A stretch of 64,000 nucleotides of DNA from Diaporthe sp. PMI_573. Taxonomy: Eukaryota; Ascomycota; Sordariomycetes; Diaporthales; Diaporthaceae. Shown piece by piece: positions 23,403-35,143 of this stretch (position 1 is its first letter; the number at the start of each line of letters is the position of its first letter). The notes under the pieces are model-generated. The model ran no database searches, had not been told where the DNA came from, and was given only the letters and a program-made list of their open reading frames with translations. Position numbers and translations under genes: made by a program. The DNA lies in assembly GCA_021399435.1 (NCBI GenBank), contig JAJTUP010000031.1, positions 124,001 to 188,000 on the forward strand, written 5' to 3'.

Positions 23403-25232
23403 CTACATAGAATACTCACTCTTGTCGTTATGCAGCACCAAGAGTGAAGTGGCTCTGACTGGCAAGGACACATTCAACGACAATTTTCCATCAATCGGCA
23501 CCACCGTATCAGTCCCTTGCGCAATGGTCTCCAACCTTCCTGCTTGTACTAGCTCTTGGTATTGTTCTTCCGACGGCGCCTGTGGTGACCCCATGGCTTG
23601 CCACCGAGAGTATGAGTTGCTGTGATCATTGTCGATCCGATAGTGTGTATAGGAAACTCCGTCGGGATTCCCCAAGAACGTAGCTGGTAGACTCTGAACC
23701 TCAAGGTTGACATCCGCGTCTGCGAATTCGAGGTCTTGGTCGTGGTAGTTCCAGACGAAGACGTATAGAGTCTCGCTGCTGCTGTTAAAGCTGGCGACGA
23801 CTCCCACGTCTGTATCACCGCCCCTGATGCCCTCATCAAGCACCACGTCCATCGGTACCTGTCCAGAGCTGTTTGCCGCGACCATATCGCCGCTCATCAT
23901 CCCCCACATCCGGTGGACGTTCAGGACCGGCTTGTCGATGCCCTGAGTGCTCAAAACCCTAAAGCCATCAAAGAGACCCGTCTCGTTCGGCAGCAGTGCC
24001 GTCTGTTCATACTCAAAAGCCCATGTCAACGCCCCAGCCAAGTTGACACCCCTTTGCACGGCGAGGCTTATGGCACGCATAAAGGATGCAGCGGTATAAG
24101 CGGGATAGAGTAGCCCGTTGCGGTACCCGTACGCCGCCGACGTGCACGCAGCACAGCCGTCCGGGTCGAACTCGCCCATGACGATCGGCGTGGAGCTATA
24201 CTGAGGGAACGACGCGACCACGCCGAAAGCCTCATCGATCTGCCTCAACTGCGTCGATATGTTCATCTGCACATAACCGCCACCGGGGCTCTCGGTCGAG
24301 TTGATGAACAATGGCGCGCCTTTGGCATGAAAAGAGATGAAGTCGAGCGGCGTGCCTGTCTCGCCGGTGGCATAGTTGGTCCCGCTGGCGCAGTGAGAGA
24401 GGAAGTCGCCCAGGTAGGAACCCGCTGCTCCGCCTGCGACATCGCAGCCTCCGACTCGGGCGGTCGGCACGGCGCGGAGGACGGCGGCGATGGCGCGGTC
24501 GTGGAGCTCGAAGAACTGTTCTTGTGTGCCGTTCCAATCTACAACGGGCGTTAAGGTCAGAAAAGCTTAGAGTTCTAGTGCATCGAAATGCGACATACAG
24601 GCAATGTTCGGTTCGTTCCATGTCTCCCAGTACCACGAGTTTACCTCTTCGAGGCCGTATCGCTCTACCGAGTGTTTTGCCCATTGATACACCAATTCCT
24701 CCCATTTCGCGTAATTTGTGGGTACATGACTCCAGCCAGTGTAAATGCTGTCCGGCCCAGCTGCTGGATCGAATTCGAAAAAGTACGGCTCCGGGTTGGA
24801 TGCAAGTGCAAGGGGCATAAACCCTATCTGCACGTATGGTCTGACGTTACCAGCAAGGTAAGAATCGAATATCTTGTCGACGATGGTGAAGTTGTAGATA
24901 GGATTGCCGTCAGCGTCTTCAGTGTATGCGTTCGTGCTTCCCCATTTTAGCCCAGGAACACCGACCAGATCTTTCGAACTGTCACCGGTCGTCAACAGGT
25001 TGTGAGTTCGGAAATAGGTCTGGCGCTGGCCTAGGGTCCCAAGCTCTTTGATGAGTGCTGAACCGCGAGGGTAGTACGCGAAATTCGGCTCATCGCAACC
25101 AAAGAACTGGTTGACTGATGCCCAGGGCCCAATGGTTTGGGAGACATCCACGGATATGTTGACAGTTCGAGGAGTGGCTACTCCCGCCAGCATCAGAATC
25201 TGGAATAGCATTGTTGTTACAGAAGATTTCAT
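23403..25232 (-). CDS. Secreted glycoside hydrolase, GH39 type (beta-xylosidase-like)
   Basis: Exon 1 25232-24599, intron 24598-24539 (GTATGT...GTAG, 60 nt, phase 1), exon 2 24538-23403; 589 aa. Start ATG at 25232 gives a signal peptide (MKSSVTTMLFQILMLAGVA) directly before the mature part; the frame is open further upstream but reads as leader. Clan GH-A barrel features: general acid/base Glu207 in TWNEPN, a conserved DFISFHAKG strand, and the probable nucleophile Glu334 in IVMGEFD. A C-terminal beta-domain follows, with several N-glycosylation sequons. GH39 enzymes release xylose or related sugars from plant or microbial glycosides. It lies beside a Zn2Cys6 regulator and near a sugar porter and a Gfo/Idh/MocA dehydrogenase, which suggests a joint catabolic job. 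The exact substrate is open. Confidence 0.82.
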
Positions 25233-25670
25233 TTCGTCTGATTGATCCCACATGCAATGCCACCTGTTAGTTTCGAGGCAACGCGAAGAAAACGTGTGTC
25301 TGAGAAAGTCCGGTGAACGCGGGGACAATTGAAATCAATGACAGCGAACCTCATCGTCATCCTGGTGCTCTCAGTGCTGCATCCCCGCACCGACTTCTTG
25401 AGATCAACGAGCAGATGGAACGTTGACTCCAATTCATCCGGGGTTCGGTGTCGAACTGGGAATTAATTAACCACTTTTGAAGAATATTGGGATGCAATCT
25501 TGGCGTTGCGACCTCTGTTGAGTTCTTGCATCAAAAATGCAAACTGCGTAAAAGGTCGTTGCGTTAGTTTCGACACAAAACTCGAGCGATCGAGAGGTCT
25601 GCCCGTTGCTAGGTATACACAAAAACAATTGCTGCATGTATCTGCAGCACCTGCTTATCGTTGCCTAGGC
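25233..25670. promoter_or_regulatory. Promoter region of the GH39 gene
   Basis: 438 bases between the stop of the upstream regulator gene and the GH39 start, both on the minus strand. Several CGG triplets occur (near 25309, 25317 and 25440) as half-sites for Zn2Cys6 regulators, but none form the CGG-N9-CCG palindrome found between the regulator and the dehydrogenase. Confidence 0.35.
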
Positions 25671-28090
25671 CTACAATGGTACCTGCACCCCCATAATCTG
25701 ATATGCCTTTCTGACGGGCCAAGCATACTTGCTCTTCCACTCGTCAAGCACACGCAGCAGTGCCGCGCGCTCCCACGGGTCCTGGAAGTAGTCCCCGTAT
25801 AGCATTATGCCGAGTGCAGCTGTCACCAGATTGGGAGCCGACCCGAGGTGATGCATCGCCAGGCCACACAACTGGAGGACGTGGGACCTGACCTGGTGCT
25901 CAGCTCCCCGGGACAGTCCGCGATCAGGGCTGTGTCTTTAACAAGATCGTGTTAGCCCCGGCTCTGCAGTTCATTGGGAGCTCTCACTGGTGTAATGAAA
26001 AGTTGTATAAATCTGGATAGTTGCAGCGCAAGATGACTTACTTGAGGCTTGGATTCTCGGCTATTAAGACTGTCCTGGCAAGGATGAAGTGCTGAGTCGC
26101 TGTGACCTCGCCATCGGAGGCATACCAGATCAGCGGGAAAACCTCACCCCTTGATCTGTCCGCCTCGCGCTTTAGGACTGGGATGAAGTGACTGCAGCAT
26201 TCCGTCTGCAGTGCATCTTCCTGGGCCTTAAGCCTCTCTGATTCCGCCGGTGTCAGCGGTTTTGGTTGCAGAAATGATCATGACCACATCATAGCGAATG
26301 CACCTACCCCATTCTTGGACAGTCTTGTCTCCGTAATTCCACTTGGCCACCTGGTATGTATGCAGGATGAGCCTGTTGACGGGTGATGCTTCCCTCTCCT
26401 GCTCCCGAGGTAGACTAATCTGCGGAGAGCGCCCGAGAGAAAAGGCATAGTATATTTCCTGCCGCAGTGCCAGCCACCCCACGGCATCCGTGAGGCCATT
26501 GGATCCACTCGTGGTGGTGGTACGAAGAATGGCTTTCGCTATGTCTAGGAAGTTGACGCCATGGTCAGAGCTCTGAGATGACTCTCTCGTGTCCAAATGC
26601 GTGGATGACACAGCATCTCCGGGCGCCGCAACCCTGCCCGCGTCTTTCTCTCCTGCCGTTTCCTGATCGTGATCCATTTCCTCAAACTGTCGGAGGATCA
26701 CGGCCGCAGCAGCTAGGTTCTCCCGGTATTCCTCATCTTGGATTTGAGGGACATCGTGTAGTGCAGGTATGCACCTCAACATGTACTCGAACGCTGTGTG
26801 TGCCGTCAGGTTCGGAAGCGGCTGTCCCAGATACTCGATTATTCCCCCCGGCTCCGTCCTGTACTGAGGGACTCGCACCAGATGTCTGGCTGCGGCTGCG
26901 AGAATTGCGTTCAGAAGTGGCTCGCAGTGACGCGCGCGAGTGGGAACGACCGTCTGAAAGTGGCGTAGGTTGTCGCAGTGGTCAAACTGGTTCATTCGTC
27001 AGTACTATGAGCAGATTGCTCTGAGAATGGCGCGAGAAGAGGCAAGAATATATGTGAACCTACCCAGGGAGAGATCACTTCCACGAAGTAGCGCAAGAGA
27101 CAGGCTTCTTGCACATCATCAAGAGGGTAATTGCTCTTTGCGTACTGTGCTCTCCGCTTTGCTGGTCGTTCATGTATGGTATCATACGAACCATGGGGGG
27201 ATTCTTGCGCAAAGTCGGACTGTTTGGGGGCCGATGGCGCGGGAGATCTAAAGACTCCAGGGGAACCCGCGGACGGCACGGAATGTGATGGGGTACAATA
27301 GTCCGGGCTTGGGCCGCACTGTGAGATCTGTGTTGAAGAGCCATCGTATGGAGAGTTGTAGTTGGCGACCTGAGTAAACGGTACAGGTGTCGACGCGTTG
27401 AGGAGATCTTTCCCAGCAATAAAGAACCGCTCATCGCGACTGGGAGATGTTGCCAAAAGCCTCGCATTGTCCTGTGGCTGTTGGCCCCTTACGGCATGTT
27501 CGTAGTCTACCTTATTTGCAAAGGCGGGACTTTTCACACCGGCCGTTTTTGGTGTCTCCCCGTGGGGGCTATGAGCCGAGACATTAGAGACGGGCGTTGT
27601 AGTTGTACTGCTTTGGCCGACATGGCGAACTGTGTAACGAACCCGGTGTCAACATTGCTTCACAGGACCGTTTTGTATGGGAAAAGCTCACATGCCCGAG
27701 GCCGACTATTCACCCAAGATTGGTCACTCGAGAAGTTGGCATGATGTGCTGCCGGTGATGCTGCTGATGATCCGCGCTGGAATGATTTCCACTGTCGCTC
27801 TGGGTATTGGCACTCCACGCCACGTTTGTCGCATCTTCCGCAAGCCGGCTGCTGTTCATCACCTACGAGACATGCTGCAGTCAGACGAGCAATGTGTAGG
27901 AGCAGGAAGTATAGGGCAGAATGGACGGTTGCTTACACTTCTCGTGCCTTTCTGCAGTATGTGGTCAGCATTCTGACATACTGCAGCACCATTCAGAATC
28001 GCTCTCGGGCGACTCGGTGAGAACCCGGCGGTTCGGTAACAAGAGGTACGTACCTTTACATCTCAGGCAAGGCCTTTTTGCACTGGGCAT
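25671..28090 (-). CDS. Zn(II)2Cys6 transcription factor with fungal regulatory middle domain, seven exons
   Basis: Exons: 28090-28054, 27951-27937 (15 nt), 27862-27692, 27629-27064, 26986-26308, 26237-26042, 25935-25671; all phases agree and give 642 aa. The zinc cluster is assembled from three exons with the exact pattern C8-x2-C11-x6-C18-x6-C25-x2-C28-x6-C35, ending in KRGVECQYPE. A Ser/Pro-rich linker with an AKRRAQYAK basic stretch follows, then the regulatory domain starting near LLRYFVEVISPWFDHCD, which is typical of regulators for sugar or amino-acid use. C-terminal part is DPWERAALLRVLDEW. It is divergent from the Gfo/Idh/MocA gene and upstream, on the same strand, of the GH39 gene. 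This placement suggests a pathway-specific activator. The three introns inside or close to the zinc cluster mean simple ORF callers will miss the DNA-binding domain. Confidence 0.88.
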
Positions 28091-28685
28091 TGCCGCGTCT
28101 CTTAGTGGCCCATACTGTAACGGTCTTGATGCAGGATGGGTGACGCACGAAGCAGAGTAAGTGGATGAGATCCAGGAAACAACAGGGCCAGGGCATCGGC
28201 GAAGAATCCCGAGAAAAGGAATTTGAAATCCGGGGAACTCTATCCTCGCAATCCACAGGGGGGCAAATCGCGCCCACTTCCCCATCTTGCACGACAAACA
28301 TGGTGGAAATACGCGGGGACCGGCCCCACGAAGGCCCTGATTCGGTGGATTTCGCCGATGAAGACAAGCTCTGTTGTGACTAAGGCAACACTTGGCGGCT
28401 GATCGCCGGGCTGGGCTGGCTGGGCGCCCTGAATCTATCCTCTTCGCATGCCGCTAATGCACGTCGTAGCCGGCCGGATGAGGGGGTTGCACAACCGACG
28501 ACTAGTCGCTTGGGTCGACTGTTGACCGCTGTGTCATGAATCCGCAGGTTGAAAAGCGTATATATGGGAGAGCGGATACACAGAAACACCATCACCAGCG
28601 CCCTTGCAACCTACTCCCTCGACTTCATTTCAAGTCCTCGTCGACCCACTCTCGCCTACTCCAAAGCCTCTCACTCACAGTCACA
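28091..28685. promoter_or_regulatory. Shared divergent promoter of regulator and Gfo/Idh/MocA gene, with CGG-N9-CCG sites
   Basis: 595 bases between two divergent starts. Two inverted CGG triplets with identical spacing are present: CGG-N9-CCG at 28197-28211 and again at 28343-28357, plus CGG-N7-CCG at 28396-28408. Inverted CGG pairs are the classic targets of Zn2Cys6 homodimers, and the spacer length sets specificity. A TATA-like run (GTATATATGGG) lies near 28558, about 125 bases before the dehydrogenase start. Binding by the adjacent regulator is inference. Confidence 0.5.
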
Positions 28686-29902
28686 ATGGTCGACAAGAAA
28701 TTAAACGTGGCAGTAGCCGGACTTGGTCGCATGGTAAGTCCTCACCCGGCCAGGGCGCCGATATCTCACCCCTCATGAACATCTCACTCACATTCGAGAT
28801 CTAGGGTCTGCGACATGCTCGCCACTTTGCAACACTTACCCCAAAGGCAAACTTGATCGCCGTCAGCTCACCAGTCCAAGCGGAACTGGATGCCGCGAAG
28901 GCCGAATTCGGGTCATCCTTAAGGACGTACCTGAACTATGACGAGCTGCTCAGGAACGAGTCCACGCTGCAGGCCGTCATCGTGTCGAGCGCAACGACAG
29001 TGCACGCGGAGCAGGCCATCAAGGCCATCGAGAAGGGCCTGCACGTGCTGTGCGAGAAGCCCCTCAGCACCAGCGTCGAGATCTCCCAGTCCGTCGTCGA
29101 CGCGTACAACAAGTCCCTGAAGAAGAATCCCGCGCAGAAGGTCATCTGCGGCTTCTCGCGGAGGTTTGACGCCTCGTACCGTGACGCCCACAGGCGCCTC
29201 GCGTCGGGCGCCATTGGCACGCCGTCCGTCTTCCGGTCGCAGACTGCTGACAAGCTCGACCCGTCGGGCTTTTTCGTTGCATATGCTGAGTTCAGCGGTG
29301 GCATCTTTGTCGACTGCTCCATTCATGATATTGACCTGGCGCTGTGGTTCTTCGGCGAGGACAGCAAGGTGAAGAGCGTTTCTGCCGTGGGCATCACAGC
29401 TGTGCAACCCGATCTGAGGAAGCACAACGATCGTGACAATGCCGTTGCTGTTGTCGAATTCTATGTTAGACCCCTCATCCATATTCTCTCCTATTGTTCA
29501 TGATCTAACTCATCTCTCAAGGGCGGAAAAATTGCTCAGCTGTTCTGCTCGCGCATGATGGCTGCTGGACAAGAGGACACGACTGAGATCTTCGGCACAG
29601 CTGGCAAGATCGCGGTCAACACACAACCTCAGCTCAACCTGGTCAATCTGTTTGAGCCCAACGGAATCCGCCGTGAGATTCCTGGTGACTACTATGGTCG
29701 CTTCCGGGAGGCATTCATCACCGAGGCCAACGAGTTCACAGAGTGCTGTCTGAACAACACGCCACCACCAATGAAGCTAGAGGGTGCGGTGAACGCCGTC
29801 AGGATCGGATGTGCGCTGCAAGAGAGTCTCATCACAGAAAAGAAGATCGAGTTCGATGAGAGCGGGAGGAGGATCGAGTCGCCTGAGCGGGCCAGACTGT
29901 AG
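28686..29902 (+). CDS. Gfo/Idh/MocA-family NAD(P)-dependent oxidoreductase
   Basis: Exons 28686-28733, 28805-29464, 29522-29902; introns 71 nt (GTAAGT...CTAG) and 57 nt (GTTAGA...CAAG), both phase 0; 362 aa. N-terminal Rossmann fold with VAVAGLGRMGLRHARHF; the family signature EKPLS (in LCEKPLSTS), whose Lys is catalytic; then a C-terminal alpha/beta domain with GGIFVDCSIHDIDLALWFFGED, which carries the His/Asp residues typical of inositol 2-dehydrogenase and sugar dehydrogenases. Likely a cytosolic enzyme oxidising or reducing a sugar, inositol or sugar acid. The GTTAGA donor of intron 2 is unusual but is the only phase-consistent choice. Its position between a Zn2Cys6 regulator and a sugar transporter supports a sugar-catabolic role. 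Confidence 0.9.
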
Positions 29903-31360
29903 GGACGTTAAACTCTAGAATATCAACTACAAGTCATAGAAATAGACCACGATTAGGAACAATTGCGCTGCTTTTCGTCGTATGTCACTAGCATCATGTG
30001 ACATGGACTTACATGCTTGTGATAAGAAGTGATGATGATCCTGGTAAAATCAAGCCTTACTGCACGTAGATCTTCGAATTTAGCCAAGGGGTAATGGCAT
30101 TGGCTGGCAGAGGTTGTCAGGTTTATATAGGTGGACACGCGTGCTTCCATCACACCTACGTGTATAAGCAGATCCCCCCCGGGGGCTGTATGGGGACGCA
30201 GTAGTGGTAGCCAATTAGATACAAGCACACGGTCCTCCATCAGTTCGAAGCACTCTCATTCCGTTAAGATTAATACTTTTACCCGACCCCTGACGCATGC
30301 TGTCTTCTCGATTGGATGGTGGTGTTGTTCCCATCTGAGCGTATGCCTACATCCTAGTTCTTGTCCACATGACCCATCACATGACCCATCCAAAACCAGA
30401 AAGTTTACGCAGAGCAGATAAACTAATTTTGAGACGGATAACAACAAATCGTTCACCTGCCTCAGTCTGGACTCTTTGCTCGTATTACCCGTATCGAATT
30501 GTTTACAGCTGTAGGAAAGTGGCAATCGTGATCGATGTCAGACAACCAAAGGACTGTACACCCAGGTTTCAAACTAAGAAACACCATTCGATCTGGTATA
30601 GCTTAACCATCTTTGATTAGGTGGCAAGACAGAGTGAATTATTTACTCGATCTCAACTAGTGGATGAGCTGCGTGTATGCAGTATGTCGCCGACAACAGC
30701 CGCACATACAACGCATCCTTCCCATGCGGCTCTACTAAGAAAGTTGCGCCGAGAAACCCCCCAAGAAATCCTGTGTCTCCCCCAGATCTGGACGAGTTTG
30801 GATGGAATCGGCGTCACGTTGCCACGTGCATGATGACGAAGTGTACGCGGTTTCAACCTGAAGGGGGAAAGCAAGGAAGAACCGCCCGACTCAGGGTGAT
30901 ATCCAGGTTGGTCAGCTCAAAACCGCCAAGGCTTATCGCCGATGGGTTCCTGATACGGTAATTTTTACACGTTACCGGGGGCTGGGCTAGCAAACCCGCG
31001 CCTTGAACTATGACGACGCCGGGTCTACCCCGATACCCCGGCAATTTTACCCCAGGAATTCGGTCCAAACCGTTATGCTGGTGTCTCGGCACGTACACAA
31101 CTCCCCCGTGGGGAAGGGGCTGCTCTCTCTCTGCTAGAAAATTCCAAGGCGATGGTACCCAAGTGAGCGCTCAGGTCCAAGGCCTAGACTCCACACCTGA
31201 GCACTGACAGACAGTATATATTCGCAGAGCCTATCCCCTCTCACAGATTTGAAATGCAACCTAGACAAGTCTCACAGACTCTCTGACAGGATCTGGCACT
31301 TCTTCCTCTTTCATCGAGCCTCACTCAGCCTTGTCTTGTCATCCAAGCACAAGGCCCAGC
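29903..31360. promoter_or_regulatory. Long upstream region of the sugar transporter gene
   Basis: About 1.46 kb without a gene. Features seen: a 12-bp direct repeat (CACATGACCCAT twice, head to tail) at 30366-30389; a G/C palindrome at 30174-30185; CGG-N6-CCG near 31060; and a TATA box (TATATA) at 31215-31220, about 145 bases before the start codon. C-rich GTGGGG/CCCC elements near 31104-31118 could be carbon-repressor sites, which is only a guess. Confidence 0.4.
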
Positions 31361-33142
31361 ATGGACTCCAAATTCGTCTCGGCCGGCGAGGCCAATGTCG
31401 AGCAGATCGAGAACCAGGCCAAGGGCGGCGCCCCTATCCTCGATGCCGCGCTGAACCCATCAGAAACCGTCTCGTACGGCAAGCAAGGCATCAGGGGCCT
31501 GGTCGGCTCTCCCTACATCTTTGGAGCAGCACTACTTGCGTCCATGGGAGGGTTCTCCTTCGGCTATGACCAGTTACGTCCACCCACCTCCCTGTCTGGC
31601 ATCTTCGGGGAGTGAGCCAGCTCGCTGACCACATTTCCTACACAGGGGTGTTATTTCCATCATCAATGTGATGCCGCAGTTTCACGCTGTCTACCCCCGT
31701 GCCGAAACTGCATTCGGCAAAGGTCTCATGACCGGTATGCTCGAGTTCGGTGCCTTCATTGGATGCTTCTTTATGCCTGCCCTTGCGGACAGGATCTCGC
31801 GGAAGCGCGCCATTGCCTTCGTCGTCATTATCTTCAACATCGGTGCGATCATGCAGACAGCCTCCAGGAGCTATGCCGTGTTGGTCGCTGGCAGGACAAT
31901 CGGCGGAATAGGAGTCGGCACTCTAGCTATGGTAAGATGACATCAGGCACACACACTGGGAGCAATAAACCGCCTGGTGACTGACTCGCTCTATTACAGG
32001 GAGCGCCCATCTACATTTCAGAAATCTCACCGCCGAACCTCAGAGGCACGCTCCTGGTGCTCGAGTCCATCTCGATCGTGGGCGGCGTCGTCATCTCCTT
32101 CTGGATTACGTACGGCACGCGCCACATCGACGGCGAGGCCTCGTTCCGCGTCCCCTTCGGCCTACAGATGGTATCCTCGACGCTTCTTGGGCTCGGCATC
32201 CTCGCCTTCCCCTACTCGCCCCGTTGGCTCGCCCTAGTCGACCGGCCCGAGGACGCGCTCGCGAGCCTGTCGCGCCTAAGGAGGCTACCGCCCTCGGACT
32301 CGCGCGTGCAGGCCGAGCACCGCGGCATCCTGACCGAGGTCGCCATCCAGAAGAAGATCCAGCACAAGAAGCACCCGGGGCTCGGCGGCATCAGGCTCGA
32401 GATCGTCGAGTGGCTTGACGTCTTCAAGCTGTGGCGCCGCACCGTCGTCGGCGTCGGCGTCGCCTTCTTCCAGCAGTTCTCCGGCATCAACGCCTTCATC
32501 TACTACGCGCCAACCCTGTTCGAGTCGCTCGGCCAAGACCCCGAGATGGCCCTGATCATGTCCGGCATCTTTAATATCCTGCAGTGGGTCGCCGTCGGCT
32601 TGTGCTTCCTCGTCATCGACAAGGTCGGCCGGAAGCCCCTGGCCATTTTCGGTGGCTTCAGCTCTGGCGCCACCTGGATGATTATGGCTGCTCTCGTCGG
32701 CGTCTTCTCTAAGGACTGGTCTGCCAATCCTGCAGCTGGCTGGGCCGCTGTGGCCATGGCTTTCCTGTTCATCCTGTGCTACGGAGGCACGTTCTCCTGC
32801 CTGGGTTGGTGTCTCCCCGCCGAGGTTTTCACCAACGCGACTCGTGCCAAGGGTGTTGCTTTGTCTACTGCCACAGTGTGGCTTTGCAACTTCATCGTTG
32901 GAGTAGCCACTCCACCAATGCTTGAGCAGATCGGCTTCGGAACCTATCTTTTCTTTGGGTCATTCTGTATCATATCCGGCTTCTGGGCGATCTTCTTGGT
33001 CCCCGAGACAAAAGGTAAGACGTTGGAGCAGATGGACGAGCTCTTCAAGGACACGGCAGCCCAGGAGGAGAAGGAGATCATCCGCGCTGAGATCATGGCT
33101 GATGCAACCTTGCAAGAGGGTCCAAAGTACGACTCGGCTTAA
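31361..33142 (+). CDS. MFS sugar porter (hexose/pentose/disaccharide transporter family)
   Basis: Exons 31361-31572, 31646-31931, 32000-33142; introns 73 nt and 68 nt; 546 aa. Start MDSKFVSAGE is followed by a roughly 60-residue cytosolic tail and then twelve predicted membrane helices. Sugar porter signatures: GGFSFGYDQGVIS in helix 1, ADRISRKRA in the first cytosolic loop, GRTIGGIGVG, YISEISPPNLRG, PYSPRWL, a QQFSGINAFIYYAP segment in helix 7 that contacts sugar, DKVGRKP, and PETKGKTLEQMDELF after helix 12. Acts at the plasma membrane by sugar/proton symport or facilitation. The substrate cannot be read from sequence; its neighbours (dehydrogenase, GH39, regulator) suggest uptake of a sugar released by the hydrolase. 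Confidence 0.93.
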
Positions 33143-33458
33143 ATGGTAGACTTAGACAGTACTTATTACCTTCTATAGTGGCACGAGAATTCTTTCTATG
33201 TCTGCATATAGTTAGCGAATGGCATTATGAATCATTGAAAACACGGTACAGATGTAACTGGTTACTGTGACACAATGAACGTCCGACTCTAGGCCTTCCG
33301 CGGGCCCGATCTGATGACATTCAGGGCACATGAACAAGGTCTTTACGCCATCTATCTGCACACGGACTCTTTCAAGGGCTGTTCCTCACAAATGGCTTAG
33401 CAGAAGTAAGTCTAGCAGGGTATTACGCTTTAGATTTCAAATGGTATTAGGAAGGGCT

Positions 33459-35143
33459 TTATGTGCAGGTATTCTCAGTCAGCGAGCCCGTCTTCTGAAA
33501 CGCAATTTCGACAGCCTCGTCCCCAGCCAGCTTGATATCAAAGCTCGTGCTCCAGCTATCCACCTCAAGCTGCGCGCTCGCCTTGTACACGGACCACTGA
33601 CCCCTCTCCTCACCCGTGGGCTCGAAGCTGAAAGCCTTGGTCACCAGCTGCGGCACGATGACGCCCTGGCGGGCGACCTTGTGCACGAGGTCGAGCGTCA
33701 GGCCGTCGGCAGCGGTGGCCGCCGCCGCCTGGTCCTTGCGGACGAGGGCAACGACCGAGAGCGGGAACTTGCCGTCGGCCTGTGTGTTGACGTCGAGGCA
33801 GGACTGCCCCTGCTGGTACAGCAGCGCGTCGCCCATGGGGTACCCGCCGCTGCCCGCGTTGTCGTAGGTCACCTTCTCGTTCGTCGACGGTTTCGTCACA
33901 TCGATGTAGAACTTGCTGATCCCGGCGTCGGCGTCGAGGGTCGTGCTGAACTCGAACCATTTGAAGTTCTCGCCCCAGAGGCCTGAGGATGATCCGCCCT
34001 GGAAGGTGGCCATCTTGGTGGGGATGACGGCTGTGCCGTTGGTGTTGCCCTTGCGGTCGGCGTAGGTCAGCTGCACGGCGAGATCTTGGGGATCGCGGCC
34101 AGATCCGGAGGTTGTGCGGACTCGGATGCGGCCGGTGAACTCCAGTTTCCCGTCAGCGTTAAGCGACAGGCCTTCAATATAGGGCTTGATGTCGAACGCC
34201 TCGAGTGGCTCGGTTAGGGTGACGCTGGCGGGCACTGTGTCGATCATGCGCGTGAAGATGTCGGCGCACATTGTCTGGAAGGTGGCAGGGTCGGCCATTT
34301 TGGTCATGGTGGCGTTACCATCCGCGCCGAAGATGCGCTTGTCCGAGTTGAGGGTGTCGTTTGTTCCGGCCACCAGCGGGTTGTCAGTTGAGCCGTCCAG
34401 ATACTCAGTCACGACGCCGTTGTCAAAGTCGGAGAACTCGATGTCGAAGTGTGCAACAGTGTCGTTGTTGGGATCCGCCTCGACGCCCACGATCTCGGGG
34501 AAGTCTGTACTGTGTACGCCACCGAGGCTGTGGCCACATGCAACCATGGCTATCATGTCCTCAGTAGAAAAGCCGGCCTTTGTGAATGCTTCCTTGGTCG
34601 TATTGAGATCCGTGCTGGGCTCAGGGACGCCAGCAGGACCGGCTTCCTGGGCATCGACGCGTCCCGCGCGGAACGGGATCTTGTTTCCGCCACACGAGAA
34701 GCTGGCAACGACGACACTCATAGCCAGCAGATCCGAGGCGGAGGCTCGGGCGGAGTAAAAGCTGCTGAAGAAACCAAACGTGTTATTGAAGGCGCCGCCT
34801 ATGTTTTCGGGTCGGTCCAGCTCGAAAAAGATTGAGGCATCGAGGCCACCGGTGCCAGCGTCGGCATTGTGCGTTGCCATATCGTGAAAGCCGGCCCGGA
34901 TCCACTCCGCCGAGTTCTGGCGGCCCTGAATATTGGTGCCGAAACCACAGTTGATCACGCCTTAACATTGTTAGCTTTGAAGTAAAGAACCATGAGAAAA
35001 TTCTGACCATCAATGAAGCCCCGACGCAGGTAGCCGCTTTGCAACGAGAGGTGGTCCTCGATCTCATCGTAAGGTGACGGCCAGACGTACTCGGACGCGG
35101 CCAGAGATGCCAAAGCGAGTGTGGGGAGGATGGTTTGCCTCAT
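33459..35143 (-). CDS. Secreted haem peroxidase (plant-type superfamily, fungal class II-like) with long C-terminal extension
   Basis: Exon 1 35143-35008, intron 35007-34961 (GTCAGA...GCTAAC...TAAG, 47 nt), exon 2 34960-33459; 545 aa. Signal peptide MRQTILPTLALASLAAS. Distal site Arg67/His71 in WIRAGFHDMA, DASIFFE, and proximal haem ligand His189 in ACGHSLGGVHS; these are the defining residues of the superfamily. The catalytic domain ends near residue 310; about 230 further residues form a separate beta-rich region of unknown kind (LEFTGRIRVRT onward), longer than in ordinary class II enzymes of 340-380 residues. Probably oxidises phenolics or other reductants with hydrogen peroxide outside the cell. 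Surface Trp or Mn-site residues of lignin-degrading members could not be judged. It is convergent with the sugar porter gene. Confidence 0.8.

Noticed and set aside
28919..29482. Long antisense frame over the Gfo/Idh/MocA gene
   Set aside because: Mirror of the strongly codon-biased sense gene, with no independent evidence.
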